From assembly GCF_003254055.1 (NCBI RefSeq), contig NZ_QKZT01000015.1, positions 62,001-126,000 on the forward strand: a DNA stretch of 64,000 nt, read 5' to 3'. The notes below the pieces were generated by a model that saw nothing but the letters and a program-made list of their open reading frames with translations, made no database searches and was not told the origin of the DNA. The DNA comes from Algoriphagus chordae. Lineage in GTDB: Bacteria; Bacteroidota; Bacteroidia; Cytophagales; Cyclobacteriaceae. Of this stretch, positions 42,673 to 52,191 are shown piece by piece. Numbering within the stretch: the first letter of the stretch is position 1; the number at the start of each line of letters is the position of its first letter. A program made the position numbers and the translations under genes.

Positions 42673-43896
42673 TTATTGTGAGAGCTTCTCATATTCTAGG
42701 GAAGCCAAAATAAATGGACCGACGCCTTTCGGATCATTGACGCGGATTTCTTCCCCTACATAATATTCGTAAGTACCATCGCGGTATGGAGTTCCACCCA
42801 AGCCAGCAACACCGCATACATTGGTCAAGCTGACACCTCCATCGGCATCTTCGCGAACAAATTCTTTTAACATTCCTTCATAGGCTCTCTTCCCGGCAGC
42901 GAGATCATCCTGATCCAAGTATCCTTTTTCAGCTCCTTTGATCAAGAAATAAGTAAACATCCCTGAGGCTGAAGACTCCAGGTAATTCCCTTCACGAGTG
43001 CCTTGATCCACCACCTGATACCAGACACCTTCTGGAGTTTGGTAGCGCTGAATTCCTTTAGCAAGCTTCTTTGCAATAGCGATGATATCGGTTCTTTTTG
43101 GATGATCAGCAGGCAGAAAATCCAGCACATCAACCAGTGCCATCGCATACCAACCAATGCTTCTTCCCCAGTAATTGGTAGAAAGTCCAGTTTCAGGATC
43201 TGCCCATTTTTGCTCATGACTCTCATCCCAAGCATGGTGAAATAAGCCTGTTTCCTCGCTGTAGGCATATTTATCCATCAGTATAATCTGAGCCGCCACA
43301 TCATCAAAAAGAGCAGGCTCACCGAAGGTCGCTCCATATTGCGCCAAAAATGGTGACCCCATATAAAGTCCATCAAGCCACATTTGATGTGGGTAGATTT
43401 TCTTGTGCCAAAAGCCATTTTCCTTATTTCTGGGATGATTACGCATCTGGTCACGCAGTTCTTCCACAGCTAATCTATATTTCTCCTCACCTGATTCTTC
43501 ATAAAGATTGATCAGGAACTTACCTCCGTTTACTCGGTCGATATTGAAATCTGACTTTTTGTAGGTAAGTATATTTCCTGCGCTGTCCACCATAAAGTCC
43601 GCAAACTTCTTGGTGTAATCGTAGAAACGCTGCTCTCCAGTTTGCTTCCATACTGCCTGCATAGAGGACATAATTAAGCCATGCGTATACTCCCATTTTG
43701 GCTTTTTATTAAAGTCAATTGTCCAGCCCTCTGGATTTCGGGCGATTTCTGAATCAGCCATCCAAACGGAATAGGCCTTTTCTGGGCTGGTCGTTGCCTC
43801 CGAACTTTCGGCTACTTCAGATTTTTCTCCTGAGCAAGCTAATAGAACAACTCCAGTGAAGAGTGCTAAAGAACTGTATTTGATGAATTTAAGCAT
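42673..43896 (-). CDS. GH105 unsaturated rhamnogalacturonyl hydrolase
   Basis: Lipoprotein (lipobox VVLLAC) of 407 residues that hydrolyses the unsaturated galacturonyl end left by lyases, releasing the unsaturated uronate that KduI/KduD consume. The alpha/alpha-barrel features include MWLDGLYMGSPFLAQYG with the catalytic Asp, NYWGRSIGWYAMALVDVL, SSASGMFTYFLIKG and VCGVAGLGGTPYRDGTYEYYV. A lyase would be needed to supply substrate, and none is visible in the window. Confidence 0.93.
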   Translation of the reverse strand: MLKFIKYSSLALFTGVVLLACSGEKSEVAESSEATTSPEKAYSVWMADSEIARNPEGWTIDFNKKPKWEYTHGLIMSSMQAVWKQTGEQRFYDYTKKFADFMVDSAGNILTYKKSDFNIDRVNGGKFLINLYEESGEEKYRLAVEELRDQMRNHPRNKENGFWHKKIYPHQMWLDGLYMGSPFLAQYGATFGEPALFDDVAAQIILMDKYAYSEETGLFHHAWDESHEQKWADPETGLSTNYWGRSIGWYAMALVDVLDFLPADHPKRTDIIAIAKKLAKGIQRYQTPEGVWYQVVDQGTREGNYLESSASGMFTYFLIKGAEKGYLDQDDLAAGKRAYEGMLKEFVREDADGGVSLTNVCGVAGLGGTPYRDGTYEYYVGEEIRVNDPKGVGPFILASLEYEKLSQ

Positions 43897-43937
43897 GGCT
43901 TAGTTTGGGTTTACTTGTTACTAATTAAAGGCAAATT

Positions 43938-45227
43938 TTACTTTACCGATATTTTCAGAGGATTAGAAAGTTTTAAGATTTCCTGATCCAGATACTTTGT
44001 AAAATCTTCCTGAGAACTGATTCCTCCCGGCTCTTGCTCCCAAGCTGCCAGAAAATAATAGCTCAGTTTTTTGCTACTGGAATCAAAAACCAAAATATGT
44101 GACAATGCATCTTCAGTATCCTGAGTCAATTTAGCAGTCGGATAAATAATAGCGATCCCAAGATTATCCTCTGCCAAACTTTGTGGACCGTAGGTAGCGA
44201 GATAGCTATAAGTTAATTTCCCATCGCTCTTTATCACATTGGCTTTAGCATCCTTGATGAGGCCAGTAGCGAAATTATCAATGGCATTGGAAGAGTGGAG
44301 ATCCATTCTAGATAATCTTGTACCAGAATGAATAGAAATATTTGAGAAGATATCTGTTTTTCCACTTGGCAAGTCCCAGCCTGAATACCTTGTGAATACT
44401 GAGGAATAAACAGGGCCATTCCTAGTTATTTCAGCATAAAGACTATCTGTCACATCGACTCTTCTAGCCTTTCCATTTTCAAAAGTCGCAATACTTCCAA
44501 GCCCCAATGTTTCGCCGACTTTCAGTACATCCATCCCCCAATCTGATGGCTCATGGTAAGAATCAAAACCATCCTGACCCACATCTTGCAATACAGGAGT
44601 CCTTACTTTTTTCCCGAATACATCTATACCATTTCTCCAATCTAAGTAGAATCTATACCCAACAAGGTCTGATTCCCACCCTGGACCTTCATAACGAATA
44701 TACCAGGAATGATCTGTGTGCTCGGCTGGAACATGAAGTGAGTCCACGTTTTCGAAATGTCCTTCTAGGTATTCTCTGTCTTTAAATTCCCCTCCGAATT
44801 TATGCGAAAGTTCTGCCTGCGTAAGTTTGGGATAAACCGCAGCTGATTCATCAGAAGATGCCCTTAGCTCAATATTCAACTCTTGATTGGCACCAATCTC
44901 AGGCAAAACAAAGACTAAACCTTTATCAGGACCTTTGGTATTCAACTGAGAAGGAATCTCCTGCTCAGCTATAAAAACACGATAAGTGAGTTGCTGTGAA
45001 TCAGTGAAATTATTTTGCAGATTCTCCTCAGAGATCAGGATCATTTCGCTAGTTCTAGCTATTGACAAGGTGTTTTGAACAGTAAATTGTATAGCCTCCG
45101 TTGCTTCATCCTCGGCACTATCATTTTTCTGCTGTGTACAACTTAGAGCAACAAGCAAGAGAAACCCAGCTATGAGGGCCGAAAATTGAGGGCTTGCCTT
45201 TTTGATTATTTTGGGATTTTTCATCAT
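43938..45227 (-). CDS. DUF4861 family lipoprotein
   Basis: A 429-residue lipoprotein (lipobox LLVALSC) of the DUF4861 family, found in polysaccharide-utilisation loci. The central stretch HSWYIRYEGPGWESDLVGYRFYLDWRNGIDVFGK and ISIHSGTRLSRMDLHSSN are characteristic. Start 45227 (or 45224) is preferred to 45245 because it begins the charged N-terminus before the hydrophobic segment. It is the first gene of the depolymerase run, about 80 bases below a perfect LacI-type operator. Its activity is unknown to me; a role in uronate-containing glycan processing is inferred. Confidence 0.82.
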   Translation of the reverse strand: MMKNPKIIKKASPQFSALIAGFLLLVALSCTQQKNDSAEDEATEAIQFTVQNTLSIARTSEMILISEENLQNNFTDSQQLTYRVFIAEQEIPSQLNTKGPDKGLVFVLPEIGANQELNIELRASSDESAAVYPKLTQAELSHKFGGEFKDREYLEGHFENVDSLHVPAEHTDHSWYIRYEGPGWESDLVGYRFYLDWRNGIDVFGKKVRTPVLQDVGQDGFDSYHEPSDWGMDVLKVGETLGLGSIATFENGKARRVDVTDSLYAEITRNGPVYSSVFTRYSGWDLPSGKTDIFSNISIHSGTRLSRMDLHSSNAIDNFATGLIKDAKANVIKSDGKLTYSYLATYGPQSLAEDNLGIAIIYPTAKLTQDTEDALSHILVFDSSSKKLSYYFLAAWEQEPGGISSQEDFTKYLDQEILKLSNPLKISVK

Positions 45228-45310
45228 TATTACACTTAAATTCAAATAGTTAAATGCTAAATAAACTTTTTATTTCGAATGCAAAATAAAGAACTTTTTT
45301 CCATTGTTGA

Positions 45311-45322
45311 GCAATCGATTGC
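45311..45322 (-). promoter_or_regulatory. Candidate LacI-family operator before the depolymerase operon
   Basis: GCAATCGATTGC, the same perfect palindrome as at 32693-32704, about 84 bases upstream of the DUF4861 start in the divergent gap to kduI. Confidence 0.65.
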
Positions 45323-45486
45323 ATATTAAAAATAAAATAATTAGGAAAAAATTTTTAGGAAGTAATATTCTTGATATAAGGACTATTTGAGCCAAAAACA
45401 TCCATTTTTCAAAATACTAATTTGAGAAATCTCAAAAAATGAATCTCACAATCGAAGTTTGATATTCAAAATTAATACTATATTGC

Positions 45487-45498
45487 GCAAACGATTAC
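45487..45498 (+). promoter_or_regulatory. Candidate LacI-family operator before kduI
   Basis: GCAAACGATTAC matches 10 of 12 positions of GCAATCGATTGC and ends 10 bases before the kduI ATG, where bound repressor would block initiation. Confidence 0.55.
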
Positions 45499-45508
45499 AT
45501 AGACCCTT

Positions 45509-46348
45509 ATGAGTATTTCTATCCAAACCCGGTATTCATCACATCCGGAAGACTTCAGTAATTATCCAACTCAAGAGATTCGTGAGAAATTTTTACTAGA
45601 AGATATTTTTGTCCCAAATCAGATCACTGGAGTTTATTCCATGGAAGACCGTTTGATTGTAGGCGGCATCCACCCAGTAGACCAACCTGTAGCTCTGGAA
45701 ACCATCGATCAACTGAAGGCTCCCTACTTCCTAGAACGTCGGGAGATCGGAATCATCAACGTTGGCGCCAAATGCACTATAGACGTAGACGGGGAATCTA
45801 TTAGCCTTGAACGCAAAGAAGCTCTTTATATAGGCAAAGGCGTACAGCAGGTAACATTCCATCCTGCAGCTGAAGGTGACACCTTGCTCTATTTTAATTC
45901 CGCGCCAGCACATTGCGCCTATCCTACGCGTAAAATCAGCCAGGAAGACGCCGAGGTGGTTACGCTAGGTTCATTGGAAAACTCAAATCACCGAACCATC
46001 CGTAAGCTGCTAGTGAACTCAGTGGTGAAAACCTGCCAATTGCAAATGGGGATGACTGAACTGAAACCCGGCTCAGTCTGGAACACTATGCCTGCACATG
46101 TGCATGACCGTAGAATGGAAGCTTATTTCTACTTCGATCTCAAAGATGAAAATGTAGTTTCACATTTCATGGGACAGCCAGATAACACCAGGCATATTTG
46201 GATGAAAAATCATCAGGCCGTCATCTCTCCTGCTTGGTCCATCCACTCTGGGGCTGGCACTTCCAACTATACCTTTATCTGGGGAATGGCTGGTGAAAAC
46301 ATGGACTATGGCGACATGGACATGGTAAAACCTTCCGAATTACGATAA
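45509..46348 (+). CDS. kduI: 5-keto 4-deoxyuronate isomerase
   Basis: Isomerises 5-keto-4-deoxyuronate, formed from unsaturated galacturonate, to 2,5-diketo-3-deoxygluconate for KduD. A cupin of 279 residues with the zinc ligands in MPAHVHDRRMEAYFYFDL (His, His, Glu, about residues 195-203) and the typical end MAGENMDYGDMDMV. First gene of a plus-strand run kduI-kduD-lacI-uxaB. Confidence 0.97.
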   Translation: MSISIQTRYSSHPEDFSNYPTQEIREKFLLEDIFVPNQITGVYSMEDRLIVGGIHPVDQPVALETIDQLKAPYFLERREIGIINVGAKCTIDVDGESISLERKEALYIGKGVQQVTFHPAAEGDTLLYFNSAPAHCAYPTRKISQEDAEVVTLGSLENSNHRTIRKLLVNSVVKTCQLQMGMTELKPGSVWNTMPAHVHDRRMEAYFYFDLKDENVVSHFMGQPDNTRHIWMKNHQAVISPAWSIHSGAGTSNYTFIWGMAGENMDYGDMDMVKPSELR

Positions 46349-46442
46349 AGAATAAATCGAGCTTTGCACAACATACCCTCAAAGGGATGAACATCCAAAA
46401 TGCGAGATTCGACGGACCCTTTGGAAAACAAGATAAAATCAC

Positions 46443-47228
46443 ATGAAACCGAATTTTGAATTAAAAGGCAAAATTGCGCTAGTCACCGGAGCTACTCACG
46501 GCTTAGGTATGGCTATGGCAAAAGCCTTGGCGCACCAAGGAGCGATATTAGTTATCAACGGGCACACGCCTGGCAAAATGGAAACAGCAATTACCGAATA
46601 TGCTGCTGAAGATATACTAGCACATCCCTACCTATTCGATGTAACTGATGCCAAGGCTGTAAATGAAGCCATTACTAAAATAGAAGAAGAGGTAGGCGAA
46701 ATAGATATTTTAGTAAATAATGCCGGAATGATCCAACGCGTACCTGCATTAGAAATGGATCCTGAAGACTTCAGAAAGGTTGTTGACGTAGATCTTGTTT
46801 CGCCATTTATAGTTTCGCAGCGAGTAGCCAAAACTATGGTGAAAAATGGACAAGGAAAAATCATCAACATCTGCTCGATGATGAGTGAGCTAGGAAGAAA
46901 TACTGTCAGTGCCTATGCAGCTGCCAAAGGTGGACTAAAAATGCTCACAAGAAATCTTGCAACCGAATGGGCGAAATACAACATTCAAGTGAATGGAATT
47001 GGCCCGGGGTATTTCGCTACTGAGCAAACAGCCCCCATCAGAGTAGATGGACATCCTTTCAATGACTTTATAGTAAACAGAACTCCTGCAGGAAGATGGG
47101 GAGATCCTGACGATCTAGGAGGCACTGTAGTTTTCTTAGCTAGTGAAGCCAGTAACTTCATAAATGGCCAAATTATCTATGTAGATGGAGGAATTCTCGC
47201 TACAATAGGTAAACCAGCTGGCGAATAA
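46443..47228 (+). CDS. kduD: 2-dehydro-3-deoxy-D-gluconate 5-dehydrogenase (SDR family)
   Basis: Reduces 2,5-diketo-3-deoxygluconate to 2-keto-3-deoxygluconate. The 261-residue short-chain dehydrogenase has TGATHGLG (residues 15-22) for cofactor, NNAGMIQR, and YAAAKGG as the catalytic Tyr-Lys pair. The C-terminal YFATEQTAPIRVD region is typical of KduD/IdnO-type enzymes; gluconate 5-dehydrogenase would be the alternative name, but the neighbour kduI decides for KduD. The start at 46443 lies 94 bases after kduI. Confidence 0.92.
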   Translation: MKPNFELKGKIALVTGATHGLGMAMAKALAHQGAILVINGHTPGKMETAITEYAAEDILAHPYLFDVTDAKAVNEAITKIEEEVGEIDILVNNAGMIQRVPALEMDPEDFRKVVDVDLVSPFIVSQRVAKTMVKNGQGKIINICSMMSELGRNTVSAYAAAKGGLKMLTRNLATEWAKYNIQVNGIGPGYFATEQTAPIRVDGHPFNDFIVNRTPAGRWGDPDDLGGTVVFLASEASNFINGQIIYVDGGILATIGKPAGE

Positions 47229-47276
47229 TTATCTTCGATTTTGAAAAAATATTTTTCTTCAACACAAAACTAGGTA

Positions 47277-48311
47277 ATGAGAAACGGGAAAGCCACAATT
47301 CATGACATCGCTGAAAAGCTAAAGGTAACTGCATCCACAGTATCGAGAGCATTGAACAATAACCCTAGGATCTCTGATGCCACGAAGAAAAAAGTATTAA
47401 AAGCAGCTAAAGACCTTAACTATCAACCCAATAACATTGCTTCAGCTCTGAGAAGTGGAAGGAGCCGACTGATCGGGGTGGTAGTCCCTACAGCCAATAG
47501 AAATTTCTTCTCTTCGGTTATTCGGGGCATAGAAGAGATCGCCAATTCACTGAATTATAAAGTGGTGATTTCGCAATCCTATGATGACTTCGATAAGGAG
47601 GTACAGACAATTGAAGCTTTGCTAAACGTACAAGTAGATGGGGTAATAGCCTCTGTGGGCAAGACCACCGAAAATGTTGAGCATTTTAAGAAAATCCTTG
47701 AAAAAGGAATTCCTTTGGTTCTTTTTGACAGGGTAACCAATGAGCTCGATGTAAGCCAAGTGGTAATAGATGATTATTACGGGGCATTTCAAGCAACTGA
47801 GCATTTAATAAATGAAGGTTGCAAGCGCATTGTACATTTCTCCAGCTCCCAAAACATCAATATTTACAAAGAGCGTAAAAGAGGATATGAAGATGCCTTG
47901 CTAAAACATGGAATCATTATAGATCCCGAATTGATCCGATTTAGCAAGCTGCAACTCGAAGATGGAAGAGCGTCGATGCAAGAAGTTATTGATGCTAAAA
48001 TCTCTTTCGATGCTGTATTTTCAGCCTCAGATTATTCCATCATGGGAGCTATGCAAATCTTGAAGGAAAACGGATTCAAACTTCCTCAAGATGTGAAATT
48101 GGTGGGTTTTGGAGATGAACCATTCACTTCTTTTACAGAACCCAGTCTCACTACGGTGGATCAGAAAAGTATTCCTATGGGAAAAATCACTGCAGAAACC
48201 TTTTTTGAAATCCTAAACCAGAAGGATCAAACGAATAACATCCCTAAGAAAACCATTCTTAAACCAGAGCTGATAATCCGTAATTCATCGATCAATCAGC
48301 AGAATAAGTAA
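47277..48311 (+). CDS. LacI-family transcriptional regulator of the pectin locus
   Basis: A 344-residue repressor with the N-terminal LacI helix-turn-helix (ATIHDIAEKLKVTASTVSRAL, hinge helix IASALRSGRSR around 55-65) and a periplasmic-binding-protein-like effector domain (LIGVVVPTANRNFFSSVIRGIEE, later SAFSASDYSIMGAM-type stretch and VGFGDEPFTSFTEPSLTTVDQ). Its placement between kduD and uxaB points to a uronate-derived inducer such as a ketodeoxy sugar acid. The palindromes at 32693, 45311 and 45487 are its likely sites. Confidence 0.93.
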   Translation: MRNGKATIHDIAEKLKVTASTVSRALNNNPRISDATKKKVLKAAKDLNYQPNNIASALRSGRSRLIGVVVPTANRNFFSSVIRGIEEIANSLNYKVVISQSYDDFDKEVQTIEALLNVQVDGVIASVGKTTENVEHFKKILEKGIPLVLFDRVTNELDVSQVVIDDYYGAFQATEHLINEGCKRIVHFSSSQNINIYKERKRGYEDALLKHGIIIDPELIRFSKLQLEDGRASMQEVIDAKISFDAVFSASDYSIMGAMQILKENGFKLPQDVKLVGFGDEPFTSFTEPSLTTVDQKSIPMGKITAETFFEILNQKDQTNNIPKKTILKPELIIRNSSINQQNK

Positions 48312-48334
48312 CACTCTATAGCCCCAGATTTTTA

Positions 48335-49738
48335 ATGCAACTTCTTTCAAAAGCTACGCAACCAATAAGTCAACGTCCTGTAAAAATCCTTCAATTTGGA
48401 AATGGCAATTTCCTACGAGGATTTACGGATTGGATGATTGAAAAGTCAAACCAAGCACAGGTATTTGACGGTGATATTCACATCGTTCAAGTTCATAGTA
48501 AGTCAGGGAACAATCCAATGAAAGATCAGGATTGCCTCTTTCATGTGATTGAGCAAGGTTTGAAAAAAGGTGAATTAGTTCAGGAATCTACTCTGGTCAG
48601 CTGCGTCGCAGGTATAACGAATGTTTTTGAGGAGTATGAGGAATATTTGAAATTGGGGGAAAATCCAGATTTACGTTTTGTAGTTTCCAATACTACGGAA
48701 GCTGGAATTGTCTTTGACGCCAGCGATTCTTCAGTAGAAAGCATATCCAACACCTTCCCAGGTAAGCTTACCGCCCTACTCTATCATCGTTTCAAAACCT
48801 TTCATGGAGACGCCTCAAAAGGCCTTATTTTCCTTCCTTGTGAACTGATCGAAGGAAATGGAGAAGCGCTTAAAGAATGTATTCAGAAGTACATTTCATT
48901 TTGGAAGTTGCCAACAGAGTTTTCAGAGTGGATCGATTGGAAGAATATTTTCTGCAATACACTAGTGGATAGAATTGTACCAGGCTTCCCAAAAGACGCT
49001 ATAGCTGAGATTCAAGAGAAAATTGGCTACAAAGATGAGCTGGTCGTAATGGTGGAGCCTTATCACTTTTGGGCAATCGAAGGGGATGAGCTCGTGCAGC
49101 AAGAATTCCCACTGGATCAAGCTGGTCTCAACGTGAAATTCGTGGATAACCTAGCTCCTTTTCGTACCCAAAAAGTTCGAATCCTAAATGGAGGACACAC
49201 TTCTATGGTGCCTTATGGGTATCTCAAAGGACTACGTACAGTACGAGAGGCAGTGGAAAACCCTGAAATTGGTGCTTTCCTAAAAGCTGCGATTTACGAG
49301 GAAATAATCCCTACGTTGAATATGCCTCAGGAGGAATTGGAGCAATTTGCCGCTGATGTCTTGGAGCGATTTGCCAATCCATTTATCGTGCATGAATTGA
49401 AGTCGATTGCATTGAATAGCATTTCCAAATTCAAAGTACGCGTGCTGCCATCTCTCCTTGCTTATTACGGATTGAAAAAGGCATGGCCAGAGAAATTGAT
49501 TTTATCATTTGCTGCGCTCTTAGTATTCTACAAGGGAAATTATAAGGGTGTAGAAATACCAGTCAATGACAACCCCGTGCTTATGGCTGAATTCACTTCG
49601 GCATGGGCACTCGATACTACTGCAGAGACTGTAGAGAAGCTATTAAGCGAAAGAACCTACTGGGGAGAGGATTTGAGAGGCTATGAGGGTCTAGTGGAAG
49701 CTGTCACTAAAGAAGTGGATAACTTGCTCAACTCCTGA
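48335..49738 (+). CDS. uxaB: Tagaturonate reductase (altronate oxidoreductase)
   Basis: NADH-dependent enzyme of the mannitol-dehydrogenase family that reduces tagaturonate, the product of galacturonate isomerase, to altronate for UxaA. N-terminal ILQFGNGNFLRGFTDWMIEK is the typical nucleotide-binding start of UxaB; the middle has FVVSNTTEAGIVFD, and the catalytic region includes KVRILNGGHTSMVPYGYLKGL with the family Lys/Asn/His residues. Length 467. It lies 23 bases after the regulator gene. Its last 11 bases overlap the end of the convergent mtfA gene. UxuB (fructuronate reductase) is the alternative but less likely. Confidence 0.92.
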   Translation: MQLLSKATQPISQRPVKILQFGNGNFLRGFTDWMIEKSNQAQVFDGDIHIVQVHSKSGNNPMKDQDCLFHVIEQGLKKGELVQESTLVSCVAGITNVFEEYEEYLKLGENPDLRFVVSNTTEAGIVFDASDSSVESISNTFPGKLTALLYHRFKTFHGDASKGLIFLPCELIEGNGEALKECIQKYISFWKLPTEFSEWIDWKNIFCNTLVDRIVPGFPKDAIAEIQEKIGYKDELVVMVEPYHFWAIEGDELVQQEFPLDQAGLNVKFVDNLAPFRTQKVRILNGGHTSMVPYGYLKGLRTVREAVENPEIGAFLKAAIYEEIIPTLNMPQEELEQFAADVLERFANPFIVHELKSIALNSISKFKVRVLPSLLAYYGLKKAWPEKLILSFAALLVFYKGNYKGVEIPVNDNPVLMAEFTSAWALDTTAETVEKLLSERTYWGEDLRGYEGLVEAVTKEVDNLLNS

Positions 49739-50489
49739 TCCAAACTCTAGGATCTTGGCGCATCAACTGGACTAAAGTGCCATACAGCTCAGGGTTATAT
49801 CCAAAAAATTCATGAGGCTTCTCAAAGAAAGTCTCCAATGCTACCGCAAAGAATTCATCTTCATCTATACTGGCACTTGACCTAAACACGGTCAGGGTCC
49901 CGGCTTTTAGGTGCAGCATCTCCTTATTAGCCAAGTTCTGAAAAGTCCGATAAACTTCAGGGTTGAAGAACTCGCTTTCATCATTGTAGTAAATCTGGTT
50001 TTCCAGCTTCAAAGCATGGGCTACTTCGTGAATACCGAGATTAACTCCATCACTTTGATCTTCCATCCCAGCCAAAAAACAGCTCCAAGACATTACAATA
50101 ATCCCAAGTCTAGGATTGACTTCTCCTCGATGATACTGCTTCGAAATAGTGCTATAATAAGTATCGGGGTAGATTAAGATCTTAGAGAAATGAGGAAGCC
50201 GAAGATCATTCCATCCAAAAGTAACCATTACTATTGTAGCTCCGATAAGCAACTTCATCTCTGGTGTAACGATCCTAAGTCCTGATCTACCAATAAAGGA
50301 TTTGGATGTAAGAATAACTTCAAGCTTTTTCCTGAACTCACTTTTATGCTGTTCCGAGAGTCTAGCATAATAAGGAAACTTGTGCTCAAGAATCTCCACC
50401 TCCTGCTTAGTCAAACGAACACGATTAAACAACAACCGGAGTTCATCCAGCAAGCTTAAAAAGCTATTCATCCTATACAGTGGCAACAT
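49728..50489 (-). CDS. mtfA: MtfA-family zinc peptidase
   Basis: Homologue of MtfA (YeeI), a zinc aminopeptidase that regulates the glucose PTS through Mlc in E. coli; no Mlc is seen here, so the target is unknown. The zinc motif is HEVAHALKLEN (HExxH), with the third ligand in the following ESEFFNPEVY/FAVALETFFEKP region. The longest frame starts at 50537, but its first 16 codons are the rny terminator hairpin; the ATG at 50489 (or 50471, MNSFLSLLDEL) is therefore preferred, giving about 253 residues with a first hydrophobic stretch lost. Confidence 0.85.
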   Translation of the reverse strand: MLPLYRMNSFLSLLDELRLLFNRVRLTKQEVEILEHKFPYYARLSEQHKSEFRKKLEVILTSKSFIGRSGLRIVTPEMKLLIGATIVMVTFGWNDLRLPHFSKILIYPDTYYSTISKQYHRGEVNPRLGIIVMSWSCFLAGMEDQSDGVNLGIHEVAHALKLENQIYYNDESEFFNPEVYRTFQNLANKEMLHLKAGTLTVFRSSASIDEDEFFAVALETFFEKPHEFFGYNPELYGTLVQLMRQDPRVWIRS

Positions 50490-50500
50490 AGTTATTATAT

Positions 50501-50533
50501 AAAAAAGGGCAGCTACTAAATTAGTAACTGCCC
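50501..50533 (-). terminator. Terminator of rny
   Basis: On the minus strand GGGCAG-T-TACTAA pairs with TTAGTA-G-CTGCCC and is followed by TTTTTT; it lies 24 bases after the rny stop. Confidence 0.85.
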
Positions 50534-50557
50534 TCAAATTAAGAATTAATTCCTAAG

Positions 50558-52123
50558 TTATCTAGCGTAGTTAACGGATCTCATTTCACGAATTACCGTG
50601 ATTTTGATTTGACCAGGATACTGCATTTCCTTCTCTATTTTCTGAGAAATATCAAAAGAAAGTTTACCTGCTGTAGTATCATCTACATTATCTGCATCTA
50701 CCAATACTCTAAGCTCACGACCTGCCTGCATTGCAAAGCATTTGTTTACCCCATCAAAGCTTAATGCAAGCTCCTCAAGGTCTTTCAGACGCTTGATGTA
50801 ACTATCCATCACTTCACGTCTTGCGCCTGGCCTTGCGCCTGAAATGGCATCAGAGGCCTGAACGATTGGAGAAATCATGGAAGTCATTTCAATCTCATCG
50901 TGGTGAGCTCCGATTGCATTACAGATTTCTGGATGTTCTTTGTATCGCTTAGCCAGCTCCATGCCCAAGATAGCGTGTGGAAGCTCCTGCTCCTCATGCC
51001 ATACTTTCCCGATATCATGAAGTAAACCAGCACGCTTAGCCATTTTTGCATTGAATCCCATCTCAGCAGCCATGGTAGCACAAAGCTTGGCTACTTCTCT
51101 AGAGTGCTGTAGCAAGTTCTGACCATAAGAAGATCTGTATCTCATACGTCCCACCATTCTGATCAACTCAGGATGAAGGCCATGAATACCCAGATCTATA
51201 CAGGTTCTCTCACCGATTTCGACGATCTCTTCTTCGATGTTCTTTTCTGTTTTGGCGACTACCTCTTCGATTCTTGCTGGGTGGATACGTCCATCCTGCA
51301 CCAATCTGTGCAATGAAAGTCTTGCTATCTCTCTTCTCACTGGATCAAAGCCTGAAATAATAATTGCCTCAGGCGTGTCATCTACTACGATCTCCACACC
51401 AGTAGCAGCTTCCAGCGCGCGGATGTTTCTACCTTCTCTACCGATGATCTTGCCTTTGATATCGTCACTTTCGATATTGAAAACAGACACACAGTTTTCC
51501 ACTGCATGCTCAGTCGCAGTTCGCTGAATAGTATCTAAAACAATCTTTTTCGCCTGTTTGGTAGCGGTAAGTTTGGCTTCGTCGAGAATATCTTTGATTT
51601 GAGAAGATGCTCTGGAATTAGCTTCCTCAGTAAGCATGGTCACCAACTGATCACGGGCTTCCTCACGGCTCAGGTTAGCGACTTTTTCTAAGTCCGCAAT
51701 TCGCTGATTGGTCACTCGATCGAGCTCATCTTTCTTCACTTTCACGGAATGCAACTGAGCCGTTAAGTTCTCAGACTTGCTATCCAGTTCAGCTTCTTTT
51801 CTTTTCACCTGCTCCAATTCCTTGGAAACCTGCTGCTCTCGCTGCTTAACTTTATTTTCATTGCTGAGGATAATATTCTTCTTATTCCCCATTTCCTCAT
51901 CAAACTCTGACTTCAACTTGAGGTACTTTTCCTTCGCTTCTAGAATCCTGTCCTTTTTGATAGACTCTGCATTGATTTCAGCTTCGCGGAGCATGGATTT
52001 CACTCGCTCACGCGTTTCTTCCTCTAGTTTAGAATTTTTATTTTTTATTAATGCGCCAGCAATAGCGGCTCCTGCACCAGTCCCGATTAGGGCTGCGAGG
52101 ACAATATATAGTATGTCTCCCAT
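50558..52123 (-). CDS. rny: Ribonuclease Y
   Basis: Membrane-anchored endoribonuclease of mRNA decay. The 521 residues show the standard order: N-terminal transmembrane helix ([20 protein letters not shown]), long coiled coil (about 30-190), KH domain ([20 protein letters not shown]) and HD domain ([21 protein letters not shown], then GAHHDE). The C-terminus is [19 protein letters not shown] strong terminator follows. Confidence 0.97.
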   Translation of the reverse strand: MGDILYIVLAALIGTGAGAAIAGALIKNKNSKLEEETRERVKSMLREAEINAESIKKDRILEAKEKYLKLKSEFDEEMGNKKNIILSNENKVKQREQQVSKELEQVKRKEAELDSKSENLTAQLHSVKVKKDELDRVTNQRIADLEKVANLSREEARDQLVTMLTEEANSRASSQIKDILDEAKLTATKQAKKIVLDTIQRTATEHAVENCVSVFNIESDDIKGKIIGREGRNIRALEAATGVEIVVDDTPEAIIISGFDPVRREIARLSLHRLVQDGRIHPARIEEVVAKTEKNIEEEIVEIGERTCIDLGIHGLHPELIRMVGRMRYRSSYGQNLLQHSREVAKLCATMAAEMGFNAKMAKRAGLLHDIGKVWHEEQELPHAILGMELAKRYKEHPEICNAIGAHHDEIEMTSMISPIVQASDAISGARPGARREVMDSYIKRLKDLEELALSFDGVNKCFAMQAGRELRVLVDADNVDDTTAGKLSFDISQKIEKEMQYPGQIKITVIREMRSVNYAR

Positions 52124-52191
52124 AGGTATTTTGGATATAAATTAAACCTGGGGGAATCTGAAAAGTCTCCTGATTTTTGTGTTTTAAATAA

